A stretch of DNA of 39,013 nt from NCBI GenBank assembly GCA_017445315.1, contig JAFSUI010000015.1:1-39013 (forward strand), written 5' to 3'. This stretch comes from Bacillota bacterium. Its GTDB lineage: Bacteria; Bacillota; Clostridia; Peptostreptococcales; Anaerovoracaceae. Below are positions 16,080 to 24,848 of this stretch, piece after piece (position 1 is the stretch's first letter; each line of letters opens with the position of its first letter). The notes beneath the pieces are model-generated. The model did not search any database, was not told the DNA's origin, and saw only the letters and a list, made by a program, of their open reading frames with translations. The position numbers and the translations under genes are program-made.

Positions 16080-16796
16080 TTATTCTACCCTATAGCCTTT
16101 GCCCCAGATGGTTTTGATGACCTCCGGGTGGTTTGCGTCTTCTTCGAGTTTCTTTCTGAGATTGAGTATATGTACCATTACGGTGTTTCCATCTGACGGA
16201 AGATAGCTGTCATTCCACACGCCCTCGTAGAGTTCTTTGTTTCCTACGATTTCACCCTTATGGCTCGCAAAGAATTGCATGATGGCATATTCTTTTTCCG
16301 TAAGCGGGATTCTTCTCTCATCCTTTATGGCGCTTCTGCTCTTTGAGTCCAGAACGATATTCTTACCTAGCGTCGGACTCTCCTGATCTGTGCTTACAGG
16401 CTTCTGATATTCCTTATAACGTCTAAGGAGCGATCTCACCTTCATGATAAGTTCTGTCTGGGAGAACGGCTTTACGAGATAGTCGTCTCCTCCGCCGGAA
16501 TATGCTTCGACCTTGTCCTGGTCCTGAGATTTGGCCGTAAGGAAGAGAATCGGAACCGCCGATCTCTTTCTGATCATCTCGCAGGTTTCGACACCGGTCA
16601 TTCCGGGCATCATAATATCCAAAAGAACCAAGTCTATCTCCTTGTCGGCATAGACCATCTCCACAGCAGAGCCACCGTTCTCAGCCTGAACTACGCGGTA
16701 GCCCTCACTACCGAGTAAAACCGAGACGACTTCTCTGATATCCGGTTCATCGTCAACTATCAAAATCTTGTACTGTTCTTTGTTCTTTTCTTCCAT
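16080..16796 (-). CDS. OmpR/PhoB-family response regulator
   Basis: I place the start at ATG 16794-16796, giving 238 residues (MEEKNKEQYKILIVDDEPDI); the frame is open to a GTG at 16916, but the extra 40 residues are basic and unlike the family. The receiver has the acidic pair in VDDEPD, phospho-acceptor D60 in DLVLLDIMMPG, and K in LVKPF. The C-terminal winged helix has RRIPLTEKEYAIMQFFASHK and the recognition region VMVHILNLRKKLE, ending in TIWGKGYRVE. The kinase gene follows with no gap, so these form a two-component pair. Targets are unknown; the neighbouring ATPase and PrsW are candidates because they lie downstream on the same strand. Confidence 0.94.
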   Translation of the reverse strand: MEEKNKEQYKILIVDDEPDIREVVSVLLGSEGYRVVQAENGGSAVEMVYADKEIDLVLLDIMMPGMTGVETCEMIRKRSAVPILFLTAKSQDQDKVEAYSGGGDDYLVKPFSQTELIMKVRSLLRRYKEYQKPVSTDQESPTLGKNIVLDSKSRSAIKDERRIPLTEKEYAIMQFFASHKGEIVGNKELYEGVWNDSYLPSDGNTVMVHILNLRKKLEEDANHPEVIKTIWGKGYRVE

Positions 16797-16962
16797 TATT
16801 TTGACCTTTGTTTTATCACTTTCCCTTGACGCACAAAGCGCCTTTTTTGAATAGTTTCTCAACTTATATTTTACTACAAAATGCCCTCTTTCGTCTATTG
16901 AAAAATCTCCCTGCACAAAGCATGCAAAACTCTGTTTTTCGTTGAAATTCAGCCATTATCTA

Positions 16963-16991
16963 TTTACTGCGGAGCCTTATGAGAGTATAAT
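16963..16991 (+). promoter_or_regulatory. Promoter of the D-2-hydroxyacid dehydrogenase gene
   Basis: TTTACT (16963-16968), 17 bp and a perfect TATAAT (16986-16991) lie about 70 bp upstream of ATG 17066. GGAGG at 17056-17060 is the ribosome site. Confidence 0.6.
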
Positions 16992-17065
16992 GATTTTACT
17001 GTATCTACACAAAATGCACACCTTGCGTCCACCGGACGAAAGGGTGCTTAAAACGGAGGATAAAA

Positions 17066-18037
17066 ATGAGCAAGAAAATCGTTGTTGTTAAGGCAAAAAG
17101 AGATGAAATTGCCATGAATTTGGTCCACGAAACCGCTGCCAAATATGGTTATACGGCCGAGTTCTATGGAGATCTCGAGGAAGCCAAGCCGCATCTTGAG
17201 GATGCCGAGATCATTCACGGCATGGGCATGGGCCTTCTAAAATACGCGCCGAACGCAAAATGGTATTGCATAGCATCTGCGGGCGTAAATGGCTACGATG
17301 CGGACTATTTTGACGAACGCGGGGTGCTGGTAAGCAATTCAGCAGGCACCTATGGAACGACTATAGCAGAACATATTATCATGATGGCAACCATGATAAT
17401 GCGCCATATGTTTGAATTTGAGGATTGCAGAAAGCAAGGAAAATGGCTCGGCCACCAAGAAATTACGACTGACTTTAGGACTCTCTGCGGAAGCAGGATC
17501 CTTGTTCTCGGAACAGGAAACCTCGGAGCGACCTTTGCGGGAAGAGTAAGAGGGTTTGAGCCTGAATCTATCGTTGGTGTTTCAAGAAGTGGGCGCCCTG
17601 TTTCCGATTTTGACAGGGTTATTAGCATGGATGATTTAGAAAAAGAGCTTCCAAATGCCGACCTTATCGTAATGTGCCTTCCGGGTACTTTAGAGACCGA
17701 AAACGTTCTTAGCCGCGAGAGGATTGCTCTTCTATCAAAGGACGCAATCGTAATAAATGTCGGACGCGGAACTGCAATAGATGAGGATGCACTCGCAGAG
17801 GCTCTGGAAAGCGACAGAATATATGCTGCAGCACTTGATGTATTCAGGGAAGAACCTCTTCCCGAAACGAGCCCTCTCTGGAAGACAAAGAATCTCTATA
17901 TCACACCGCATGTTTCAGGTCAGGAAACTGCACATATTACGCGCGAGCTCAATATGCGCATGTTCTGCGAGGACATAGAGAATTACTGCAACGGAAAGCC
18001 ATTAAAATATGCCGTTGACCTACACCGCGGTTATTAA
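17066..18037 (+). CDS. D-2-hydroxyacid dehydrogenase family protein
   Basis: The 323-residue protein belongs to the NAD(P)-dependent D-2-hydroxyacid dehydrogenase family, which interconverts 2-oxoacids and D-2-hydroxyacids. The Rossmann motif is LGTGNLG (residues 148-154). The catalytic triad is visible: R234 in NVGRGTAIDE, E263 in REEPLPE and H282 in TPHVSG. The substrate-domain loop is SAGVNGYD (71-78). The exact substrate cannot be told; lactate, glyoxylate/hydroxypyruvate and branched 2-oxoacids are possible. It has its own promoter and ends at a long hairpin shared with the convergent DUF3899 gene, so it is monocistronic. Confidence 0.9.
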   Translation: MSKKIVVVKAKRDEIAMNLVHETAAKYGYTAEFYGDLEEAKPHLEDAEIIHGMGMGLLKYAPNAKWYCIASAGVNGYDADYFDERGVLVSNSAGTYGTTIAEHIIMMATMIMRHMFEFEDCRKQGKWLGHQEITTDFRTLCGSRILVLGTGNLGATFAGRVRGFEPESIVGVSRSGRPVSDFDRVISMDDLEKELPNADLIVMCLPGTLETENVLSRERIALLSKDAIVINVGRGTAIDEDALAEALESDRIYAAALDVFREEPLPETSPLWKTKNLYITPHVSGQETAHITRELNMRMFCEDIENYCNGKPLKYAVDLHRGY

Positions 18038-18048
18038 TCATCAAAGCC

Positions 18049-18294
18049 CTTCAGAATGTCGCAAGCAATAAATTGACACACACAAGCCACTTCCACTCGT
18101 CCTCGTAATGGACAATTACAACTTCAATAAAATTGAACCTCTGGAGGGTTGCATCAAAGACTCCTCGCTTACGCTCGTCGCTGATGCCAACCTCACAGAG
18201 GTTCTTCTTTTATTTTGTGTAATTGTTCCCATTACTGCGGAACCGTTCCAGTGACTCTTCGCGTGTCAATTTAATGGCTTATGACATCTTGAAG
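18049..18294. repeat. Long convergent-gene hairpin element, copy 2
   Basis: The same core as at 10939-11212: arms 18124-18159 and 18185-18216 are identical to copy 1, with a 25-nt insert instead of 72 nt. The surrounding stem differs from copy 1 in sequence but keeps pairing: TAATGG and ACAATTAC face GTAATTGT and CCATTA. Outer arms pair AATTGACAC (near 18071) with GTGTCAATT (near 18263) and CTTCAGAATGTC (18049-18060) with GACATCTTGAAG (18283-18294). The last arm covers the final codons of the DUF3899 gene. Likely a bidirectional terminator at least. Confidence 0.8.
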
Positions 18295-18743
18295 AACATT
18301 ATGGTGAATATTCCCGCGATCAAGATGAACGCTATACCTACGAGGACGAGAAACAGAAATGGCGATCTTGGCTTTGCTGCCTTTTCTTCTCTGTACTCAT
18401 AAAAGCTCATTGGCCTCCCCTTCTTGAGCGTGTCCTCTCGGAAACGGAAGAACCATGTAAGCGATTTTATTGCAAAGAACAATCCATCAAACGCACCGTG
18501 GCTTGATACAAAGAGTATCGCACCAAAGCTCGTCATGAGCGCTCCAACAATGAAGAACGCATCAGAAAGTATTCTCACTCTGTCTAGAGACGAAACCGCA
18601 TGGTAGTTTTCCGTAGTGTAATCTATTACCTCAGCATCCCAGAATCCGCGCGACCATACAATTAGAATGACCGCCACAAGACCTGCTATAGCCGCAACTA
18701 CGTATTTTACCCACGCCTTCTCGGGAATATTAGGCTTATTCAT
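18279..18743 (-). CDS. DUF3899-type membrane protein
   Basis: The 154-residue protein has three or so hydrophobic segments (residues ~15-31, ~61-80 and ~128-150). The middle portion FVSSHGAFDGLFFAIKSL followed by a basic, Tyr-rich loop (MSFYEYREEK) fits the DUF3899 family, whose function is unknown. It overlaps the end of oppF by 8 nt, so it is translated from the opp transcript. Whether it works with the transporter is unknown. Its last codons form one arm of the long hairpin element. I am fairly sure it is a real gene and less sure of the family. Confidence 0.7.
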   Translation of the reverse strand: MNKPNIPEKAWVKYVVAAIAGLVAVILIVWSRGFWDAEVIDYTTENYHAVSSLDRVRILSDAFFIVGALMTSFGAILFVSSHGAFDGLFFAIKSLTWFFRFREDTLKKGRPMSFYEYREEKAAKPRSPFLFLVLVGIAFILIAGIFTIMFFKMS

Positions 18744-20013
18744 CCTTTCCCTCTACGGCGCTGCCTGAATCGTCACCCATGCGAGCCGCACGAGCTTCTT
18801 CTGCAGCAGTATCGTAATGCTCTTTGTAATATTCGAATTCTTTGAGCGTGCAACGAACAAAATGTCCCGGCACGATTTCTCTGAATTCAGGTTCCTCATC
18901 CGTATGCTCGTGATCCGTAAGCGGATTATATTTAATACGTACACGTTTCTTCTCCGAAATCGGATCCGGTAGCGGAACCGCAGAAAGAAGCGATCTCGTA
19001 TATGGATGAAGCGGATGAGCAAAGAGTTCATCCGACGATGCAAGCTCTACCATATTTCCGAAATACATTACACCGATACGATCGGAGAAGTATTTAACTA
19101 CGGAGAGGTCGTGAGCAATAAAGAGAATCGTTAGTCCTCTCGTCTCTCTCAATTCGTTCAGAAGGTTTATTACCTGCGCACGAATAGAAACGTCAAGAGC
19201 AGAAATAGGTTCGTCCGCAATGATCATATCCGGATTCATGATGATAGCTCTTGCGATACCGATTCTCTGGCGCTGTCCGCCGGAGAACTCGTGTGGATAT
19301 CTGCTTGCATGTTCCGGAACAAGACCTACGGTCTCAAGCATCTTATATACCTGCTCGTTGATATATTCTTCGTCCTTGATTCCCTGAATCTTCAGTCCCT
19401 CTGCAATGATTTCGCGAACCGTCATACGCGGGTCAAGCGATGCTACAGGATCCTGATAGATCATCTGAATCTTTGTAACAAGTTTTGAATTCTTAACGGC
19501 ATTTCGCTCGTTATTGTATTTCTTTGTGAGCGCAGCCTTTTCTTCTTCTGTCGCAGTTGCCATAGCAGCTTCGTACTCTGTTTTGAGTCTCTCCTGCTCC
19601 TGCTTGCGATAATCGTCGTTATGATGCTCGTGATCGTATTTTGCGGAAGCTATTTCTTTTTCCAGCTCTGCAATTCTTGCCTTTGCTGCTTCTACCTTTT
19701 CTGTTTCCCCGCTCTTTGAAAGCGCAGACATTTCTTTACGAAGCTTTTTGATTTCCGTCTTATAGCCTTGGATTCCGGCAACAATACGTGTGCCCTTGAA
19801 ATATACGTTTCCTGCAGTCGCATCATAAAGACGAATGATGGTACGTCCTGTCGTGGTCTTTCCGCAACCGGATTCTCCAACAAGACCAAATACCTCGCCG
19901 GGCTTTACATCAAACGATACATCGTTAACAGCTTTCTTTACTGCTTCTCCCTTTCCAAAGTACATGGAAAGGTGTTCAACTCTAAGCAAGGAGTCCTGAG
20001 TATTGTTATTCAT
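18736..20013 (-). CDS. oppF: Oligopeptide ABC transporter ATPase OppF with coiled-coil insertion
   Basis: OppF is one of two ATPases that power the Opp importer. Walker A is GESGCGKT (46-53), the Q-loop IYQDP has Q187, the signature is FSGGQRQR (~243-250), Walker B is MIIADEP (263-269) and the H-loop is H301. The C-terminal oligopeptide-transporter extension ([19 protein letters not shown]) is present. The usual distance from Walker A to Q-loop is about 45 residues; here it is ~135 because of an insertion at about 80-178. It is Lys/Glu/Ala-rich and predicted coiled coil ([20 protein letters not shown]). Start and stop of oppF and oppD overlap by one base (TGATG), with AAGGAGGT upstream. Confidence 0.93.
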   Translation of the reverse strand: MNNNTQDSLLRVEHLSMYFGKGEAVKKAVNDVSFDVKPGEVFGLVGESGCGKTTTGRTIIRLYDATAGNVYFKGTRIVAGIQGYKTEIKKLRKEMSALSKSGETEKVEAAKARIAELEKEIASAKYDHEHHNDDYRKQEQERLKTEYEAAMATATEEEKAALTKKYNNERNAVKNSKLVTKIQMIYQDPVASLDPRMTVREIIAEGLKIQGIKDEEYINEQVYKMLETVGLVPEHASRYPHEFSGGQRQRIGIARAIIMNPDMIIADEPISALDVSIRAQVINLLNELRETRGLTILFIAHDLSVVKYFSDRIGVMYFGNMVELASSDELFAHPLHPYTRSLLSAVPLPDPISEKKRVRIKYNPLTDHEHTDEEPEFREIVPGHFVRCTLKEFEYYKEHYDTAAEEARAARMGDDSGSAVEGKDE

Positions 20014-22196
20014 CAGTTGCTACCTCCTTCCGATGTCTCAGCTGTCTGCCCAAGTCTTTCACGTTCAAGTCTCATTCTTTCTATACGCTCCTGGATTACC
20101 GCAGGTCTTTCTAGTTTAGGTGCGTTTGGATGCAGAAGCCATGTTGCTGCGTAATGCGTATCCGTAATCTTGAACATCGGCGGTTGCTCCTCAAAGTCGA
20201 TTGCAAGCGCGTTCTTGTTTCTGTCGGCAAACGCATCGCCCTTTGGCGGATAAATCATATTTGGCGGTGTTCCCGGGATGGACTCAAGTTTTGCCTTTGT
20301 ATCCAAGTCAGGAACTGATGACAGAAGCGCCCATGTATATGGATGTGCAGGTTCATAGAATACTTCGTTTGCTGTTCCGTATTCTACAATCTTTCCTGCG
20401 TACATAACCGCAATTCTGTCTGCCATATTTGCAACGACGCCGAGGTCGTGCGTGATAAAGATAACCGAAAGGTTACGCTCTTTCTTTAGGTTGTTTATCA
20501 GGTCAAGAATCTGAGCCTGAATCGTAACGTCAAGCGCGGTTGTAGGTTCGTCGCAGATTAAGATGTCCGGGTTTGCCGTAAGCGCAATTGCGATTACTAT
20601 TCTCTGACGCATACCACCTGAGAACTCAAACGGATACTGTCTATATCTACGTCGAGCATCGTCTATACCTACGCTCTCCATGAGCTTGATAGCGCGTTCC
20701 TTTGCTGCAGATTTTGTAATCGTATATGAAGAATCATGTGCCTGTTCCTTCAGGAACTCGATTACTTCTTCTGTCTTTTCTGCAAAGTTTGCAGTCTTAT
20801 GACTTTCTATCTGCTCAGCAAAGTGATCTCTCATCTCGGTGACTGTCTCAATCATTTCCTGATGAGCAAGATCCGTATTGATATAGCTTGCCGGAATTAC
20901 TTCCCAGTCAGGAGTCTTTCCTTTTTCTACAAGCTTATCGTATTTTGCCTGCATCTTGGCTACGCGCTTTTCTTCTTTTTCGTTTTTGATGAAGCCGTCA
21001 AAATAGAGTTCAATCGCGTAATCGATAGATGTATCAAAGGTATGCGCAAGGCTGTCCTTTGTTACTTCTAGCGGATCAAGACCCTTTGGAACTATATCCT
21101 TTAGTTCCTTTGCACAAGCTTCTGCCTCTGCTCTTATTGGGCTTTCCTTTTCAAATATCGGAAGCTTCGCCTCAAGCGCCGCGATCGCAGCGCGTCTTCC
21201 CTCGTCAGTCTGCTTTACGGAGAACTCTACGCCCTCCTGCGCGTCCTTGAGGAAGTTGGTCATAAACTCAGATGACAGTCTTTCGGAAGTCATCTTGTTT
21301 AGTTCTTCAACAGGAAGATCAGGAATCTTGTCCTCAACATTCTCAAGATAATATCCAAGAGAGAATGTGTCAGGCGCTCCTGCTTCCGTCGCCTTCTTAA
21401 GAACCTCTACGGCTCTATCCATGGCCGAGCGGAGATTTGCGTATTCTTCCTTTGTTGTCTTCTTGCCTTTTGATTCGGATGTAGCAACAGAAACTGTCTC
21501 GTCGAGAACCATAACATCGTCACCGTTAACAACAAAGCGGCTCTTTGCACCTGCTGCTGCCTTGATGAAAGAAGTGATATCGTTCTTGAGTGAAATATCG
21601 ATTGCGTTTCTGTCTATTCTTAGAGCGATATTTTCTGCTAGAGCAAGCGCTTCCTTTGCGGCATCGATGCTCTGCGAATACTCACTCTGAAGTTTTGCGT
21701 GGCGCAAACTGAAGGTCTTTAGTTTTTGCAGGTCGGCGTTTGCTGTTGGAACGCCCGCCTGAGTCATCTTTTCTCCGAGCGCAGCAAACATGCGGTCCAT
21801 ATTGACCTTGCTTTCTCTTACGGTGGCTTTGTTCTTTAGGAGCATAGCCTCGGTGAGCTGCTGTCCGATACGCATAATCGGATTAAGTGACGAAAGAGGA
21901 TCCTGGAATACCATGGCGATTTTGTCACCACGGATTTTGTGAAATTCTTCCTCTGAAATATTCATGAGATCCTTACCGTCGTAGAGAATCTTGCCGCCTT
22001 CTTTAACGGCGTTCCCTGCAGAGATTCCCATGATGGCACGGCTCGTTACACTCTTTCCGGATCCGGACTCACCTACTATGGCAAGTGTTTCACCTTCATA
22101 GAGTTCAAAGTCGATATCGCGAACCGCCTGCACCTTTCCGTTAGTGGTGCGGAATGATATACGTAGGTCTTTTACTTCTAGTTTCTTCTCTGCCAT
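20013..22196 (-). CDS. oppD: Oligopeptide ABC transporter ATPase OppD with very large helical insertion
   Basis: OppD pairs with OppF. Walker A is GESGSGKS (42-49), the Q-loop is VFQDP (Q98), the signature FSGGMRQR starts at 525, Walker B is ILICDEP and the H-loop is in FITHD. The usual gap between Q-loop and signature is about 60 residues; here it is ~427, so about 365 residues are inserted between ~122 and ~490. The insert is charged, helical and rich in Ala, Glu and Lys, with no Cys. The C-terminal Opp extension is complete (EPAHPYTWALLSSVPDLD), so the protein is not a fusion of two ATPases. Length is 727 against ~335 for E. coli OppD. Stop and start overlap neighbours by one base. Confidence 0.93.
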   Translation of the reverse strand: MAEKKLEVKDLRISFRTTNGKVQAVRDIDFELYEGETLAIVGESGSGKSVTSRAIMGISAGNAVKEGGKILYDGKDLMNISEEEFHKIRGDKIAMVFQDPLSSLNPIMRIGQQLTEAMLLKNKATVRESKVNMDRMFAALGEKMTQAGVPTANADLQKLKTFSLRHAKLQSEYSQSIDAAKEALALAENIALRIDRNAIDISLKNDITSFIKAAAGAKSRFVVNGDDVMVLDETVSVATSESKGKKTTKEEYANLRSAMDRAVEVLKKATEAGAPDTFSLGYYLENVEDKIPDLPVEELNKMTSERLSSEFMTNFLKDAQEGVEFSVKQTDEGRRAAIAALEAKLPIFEKESPIRAEAEACAKELKDIVPKGLDPLEVTKDSLAHTFDTSIDYAIELYFDGFIKNEKEEKRVAKMQAKYDKLVEKGKTPDWEVIPASYINTDLAHQEMIETVTEMRDHFAEQIESHKTANFAEKTEEVIEFLKEQAHDSSYTITKSAAKERAIKLMESVGIDDARRRYRQYPFEFSGGMRQRIVIAIALTANPDILICDEPTTALDVTIQAQILDLINNLKKERNLSVIFITHDLGVVANMADRIAVMYAGKIVEYGTANEVFYEPAHPYTWALLSSVPDLDTKAKLESIPGTPPNMIYPPKGDAFADRNKNALAIDFEEQPPMFKITDTHYAATWLLHPNAPKLERPAVIQERIERMRLERERLGQTAETSEGGSN

Positions 22197-23752
22197 TATT
22201 CATCCGCTCCTCTCAGTGATGGGTTAAACGCGTCGCGCAAACCATTACCAAATAAGTTAAACGAAATCATCAGTAATGAGATGAATACCGATGGGAAGAA
22301 CAGAATATGCGGGAACGTGGAGAGATACGCCTGACCATGTGCCAGCATTGTTCCAACCGAAGTCATGCTCGATGTCTCAAGGTTTATGATTCCAAGATAT
22401 GAGAGCATGGACTCCGAGAATATTACGCTAGGAATAATCATAACTGTACCCGTTATGATGGTACCGAGTGAGTTAGGAAGTATATGCCTAAATATCAGTC
22501 TTCGGTCTCTTGCACCGAGCGTTCTCGCGGCGAGTATGTATTCATGATTCTTAAATCGATACATCTGCGTTCTTACTCTGTGTGAGATTCCGATCCATCC
22601 TGTAAGTACAAAGGCAAAGAGTAGCGACCCTAGGTCTCCGACCTTTGCTGCGATATGCAGTTTAAAGAGTACTACTACTACAAGGAACGGAACGGATGAA
22701 AGAACGTCCGTGATACGCTCCATGACAAGGTCAACAACTCCGCCGTAATAACCTGAAACTGCGCCCCAGATTATTCCGATAACAAAGTTGATGAGCGAAA
22801 CGGAAATCGCAAGAAGGAATGATAGTCTTGCGCCGCTTGCAAGGCAAGCGAGTATGTCCTGTCCGTGCTGGTTAGTTCCAAGCAAATGATACGGATAGAA
22901 ACCGTTTTTATAGTAATAGTATTCTTTGTAATAAACTCTTATACGGTAACCGGACTGGTTCTTTACAGCGTAGGTGAACCATGTCTTTCCGTCCTTGCCG
23001 CCGTCATCTGACGGGATTCTAATAGAGTCATAGTTTCCACGTTCTTTGTTGTCCGATGTATGATAATCCGGAACAAAGATTGGATTGCCTTCATCATCGT
23101 GATGCTTGCTTAAGCCGTTTGAGTTTCCGCTGTTATCCGCAAGCTCATACCAAAGGTTAGCACCGTTTGAAACAACAACAAAGTTTGTCTTGTAGTTGTT
23201 CGGAATCGGATACATAACCTGGATACCGGTTTTATTCTGATAAGCCTTTATTTTTTCGTACTCGCTTGCGTTAACATCCGCATAGGTGAAGCCTACCTTG
23301 TCGTACGAATCTACATAGACGTTATAGTATTTTGTTCCGGTGTTCTGATCGACAAATCTTTCTCTTACTTCTTTGACTGCGCTGTTATCGAGCTCGTAGC
23401 CGATACCTGAAAGATAATCAAATCCGGACTGTCCTTCCTTTTGGATCTTGCAGCCGTCCCAACCGAGGAAACTGAACACTTTACTCTTTGGGAGAACCAT
23501 CTTGTAATATCCATCACGGAAGGTTACATCGTAGTGGGAAATAAACGGAATTATTATCGCATAGAGGAAAAGCAGCAAGATAATAATTGCCGCAGCCACC
23601 GACGATTTATTTTTACGGAAACGGATCCAAGCATCGCCAAAGTAGCCGACAGCTTTGGTTGAGAGCTTCTTATCGGTTATGCGATCTCTGTTTCCGACCA
23701 GTTCAAATTTTTCCTTGGGTAGGTTGTCGTATTTCTCATTTATATTTGCCAT
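22196..23752 (-). CDS. oppC: Oligopeptide ABC transporter permease OppC with large extracellular insertion
   Basis: I choose ATG 23750-23752 (GAGGTG six bases upstream) over the in-frame GTG at 23761. The 518-residue protein has membrane helix 1 at ~52-73. The normal OppC block HLLGTNQHGQDILACLASGA appears only at ~289. The intervening ~205 residues are polar, Tyr- and Asn-rich (for example VYYKEYYYYKNGFYPYH) and must lie outside the membrane. The remaining five helices and the EAA loop that contacts the ATPases (EYILAARTLGARDRRL) are normal. Typical OppC length is ~300. It begins 5 nt after oppB and overlaps oppD by one base. Confidence 0.92.
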   Translation of the reverse strand: MANINEKYDNLPKEKFELVGNRDRITDKKLSTKAVGYFGDAWIRFRKNKSSVAAAIIILLLFLYAIIIPFISHYDVTFRDGYYKMVLPKSKVFSFLGWDGCKIQKEGQSGFDYLSGIGYELDNSAVKEVRERFVDQNTGTKYYNVYVDSYDKVGFTYADVNASEYEKIKAYQNKTGIQVMYPIPNNYKTNFVVVSNGANLWYELADNSGNSNGLSKHHDDEGNPIFVPDYHTSDNKERGNYDSIRIPSDDGGKDGKTWFTYAVKNQSGYRIRVYYKEYYYYKNGFYPYHLLGTNQHGQDILACLASGARLSFLLAISVSLINFVIGIIWGAVSGYYGGVVDLVMERITDVLSSVPFLVVVVLFKLHIAAKVGDLGSLLFAFVLTGWIGISHRVRTQMYRFKNHEYILAARTLGARDRRLIFRHILPNSLGTIITGTVMIIPSVIFSESMLSYLGIINLETSSMTSVGTMLAHGQAYLSTFPHILFFPSVFISLLMISFNLFGNGLRDAFNPSLRGADE

Positions 23753-23757
23753 ACCAA

Positions 23758-24711
23758 TCACCTCTGTCCCATCTTGATTCTCGGATCAATAAATCCGTAC
23801 GAAAGGTCCGTAACAAGTCCTGCGAGAAGACCTATAGCAGTATATAGCACCGTGTCAGCCATAAAGAAGTTATAGTCTCTCAAGTTTATGGATGTTACAT
23901 ATAGAGAACCAATTCCCGGTATAGCAAAGATGCTTTCAATGATTAGCGATCCACCTAAGATTGCAACAAATTCACCCAAGATCATTGGGAGTATAGGAAC
24001 CATAGCATTACGCATCGCATGCCTTGTTATGGCTTGAGATCTTGTAAGACCTTTGGTTCTTGCAAGGAGAAGATAGTCGCCTGTGAGAACCTCCGAAAGC
24101 TCAGCACGTGTAAAACGCGTAAGTCCCGCTATGGTACCAAATGCCAGCGACATTATCGCGGGCACCATGGATCTAAACATGGTCCAACTAAAAAAGTCTG
24201 CATCGGCACGTGACGCTACCGTAAGAGGAAAGAGTCCCGCCTTGAAGCAGAGGAAGTATTGAACCAAGAATGCATATACATAACTGGGCACTGAAATAAA
24301 GAGAACAACAGCAGTTGATATTACATGGTCCTGCCACCTGTTCTTTCTTAGGGCGGCGTATATACCCAAGATTAGTGCCAGAGGAATTGCAACTAGAATT
24401 GAATATAGGTTTACGACGACAGAGTATGGGAGCTTTGTCATCATGATATCAAATACCTCTCGACCCGCATACATCTGCTCACCAAGTCCAAAATCTCCTT
24501 GGAAGAGATGTTTTAGGTAAATGCCGTATTGAACAAGAATGGGTTTGTTATAACCCATAGCTTCGCGCCTGGCCAAAATAATATTTACGTCTCGGCCCAT
24601 CTCCTTAACAGCAGGAAGCGGAAGCAGTTTCACCAAAATAAAACAAATAGTGGTGATAACAAATAACGTGAAGACCATCAAGACTAAACGCTTGATTACA
24701 TATTTTGTCAT
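23758..24711 (-). CDS. oppB: Oligopeptide ABC transporter permease OppB
   Basis: The start is taken as ATG 24709-24711 (AAGGA eight bases upstream), giving 317 residues from MTKYVIKRLVLMVFTLFVIT; the frame is open to a TTG at 24750. This is a normal-length OppB/DppB permease. It has the N-terminal helix, a periplasmic-type loop with YGIYLKHLFQGDFG, the cytoplasmic EAA loop (GDYLLLARTKGLTRSQAITRHAMRNA) and six membrane helices. It differs from its partners in the operon in having no insertion. It forms the channel with OppC. A hairpin lies between oppA and oppB. Confidence 0.94.
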   Translation of the reverse strand: MTKYVIKRLVLMVFTLFVITTICFILVKLLPLPAVKEMGRDVNIILARREAMGYNKPILVQYGIYLKHLFQGDFGLGEQMYAGREVFDIMMTKLPYSVVVNLYSILVAIPLALILGIYAALRKNRWQDHVISTAVVLFISVPSYVYAFLVQYFLCFKAGLFPLTVASRADADFFSWTMFRSMVPAIMSLAFGTIAGLTRFTRAELSEVLTGDYLLLARTKGLTRSQAITRHAMRNAMVPILPMILGEFVAILGGSLIIESIFAIPGIGSLYVTSINLRDYNFFMADTVLYTAIGLLAGLVTDLSYGFIDPRIKMGQR

Positions 24712-24792
24712 AGCCGTATCCTTCTTTTGTATGTGAGGATAAAGTGGCAAAAGGAAGTTAATCCGAACCTCACTTATTTTTGATTATGTAGA

Positions 24793-24835
24793 ATAAAAAA
24801 GAAATCAAGGGGTGGCCGCTTACGCGGCCACGCCC
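24793..24835 (-). terminator. Terminator or attenuator between oppA and oppB
   Basis: On the minus strand GGGCGTGGCCGC, loop GTAA and GCGGCCACCCC form a strong GC-rich stem 13 nt after the oppA stop, followed by TTGATTTCTTTTTTATT. Partial read-through would give more binding protein than transporter, as is common for such operons. Confidence 0.75.
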
Positions 24836-24848
24836 TAAGATCGGTAGA

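Noticed and set aside
16797-16916. Response regulator start at GTG 16916
   Set aside because: The extra 40 residues do not resemble a receiver domain; ATG 16796 begins the normal protein with a plausible ribosome site.
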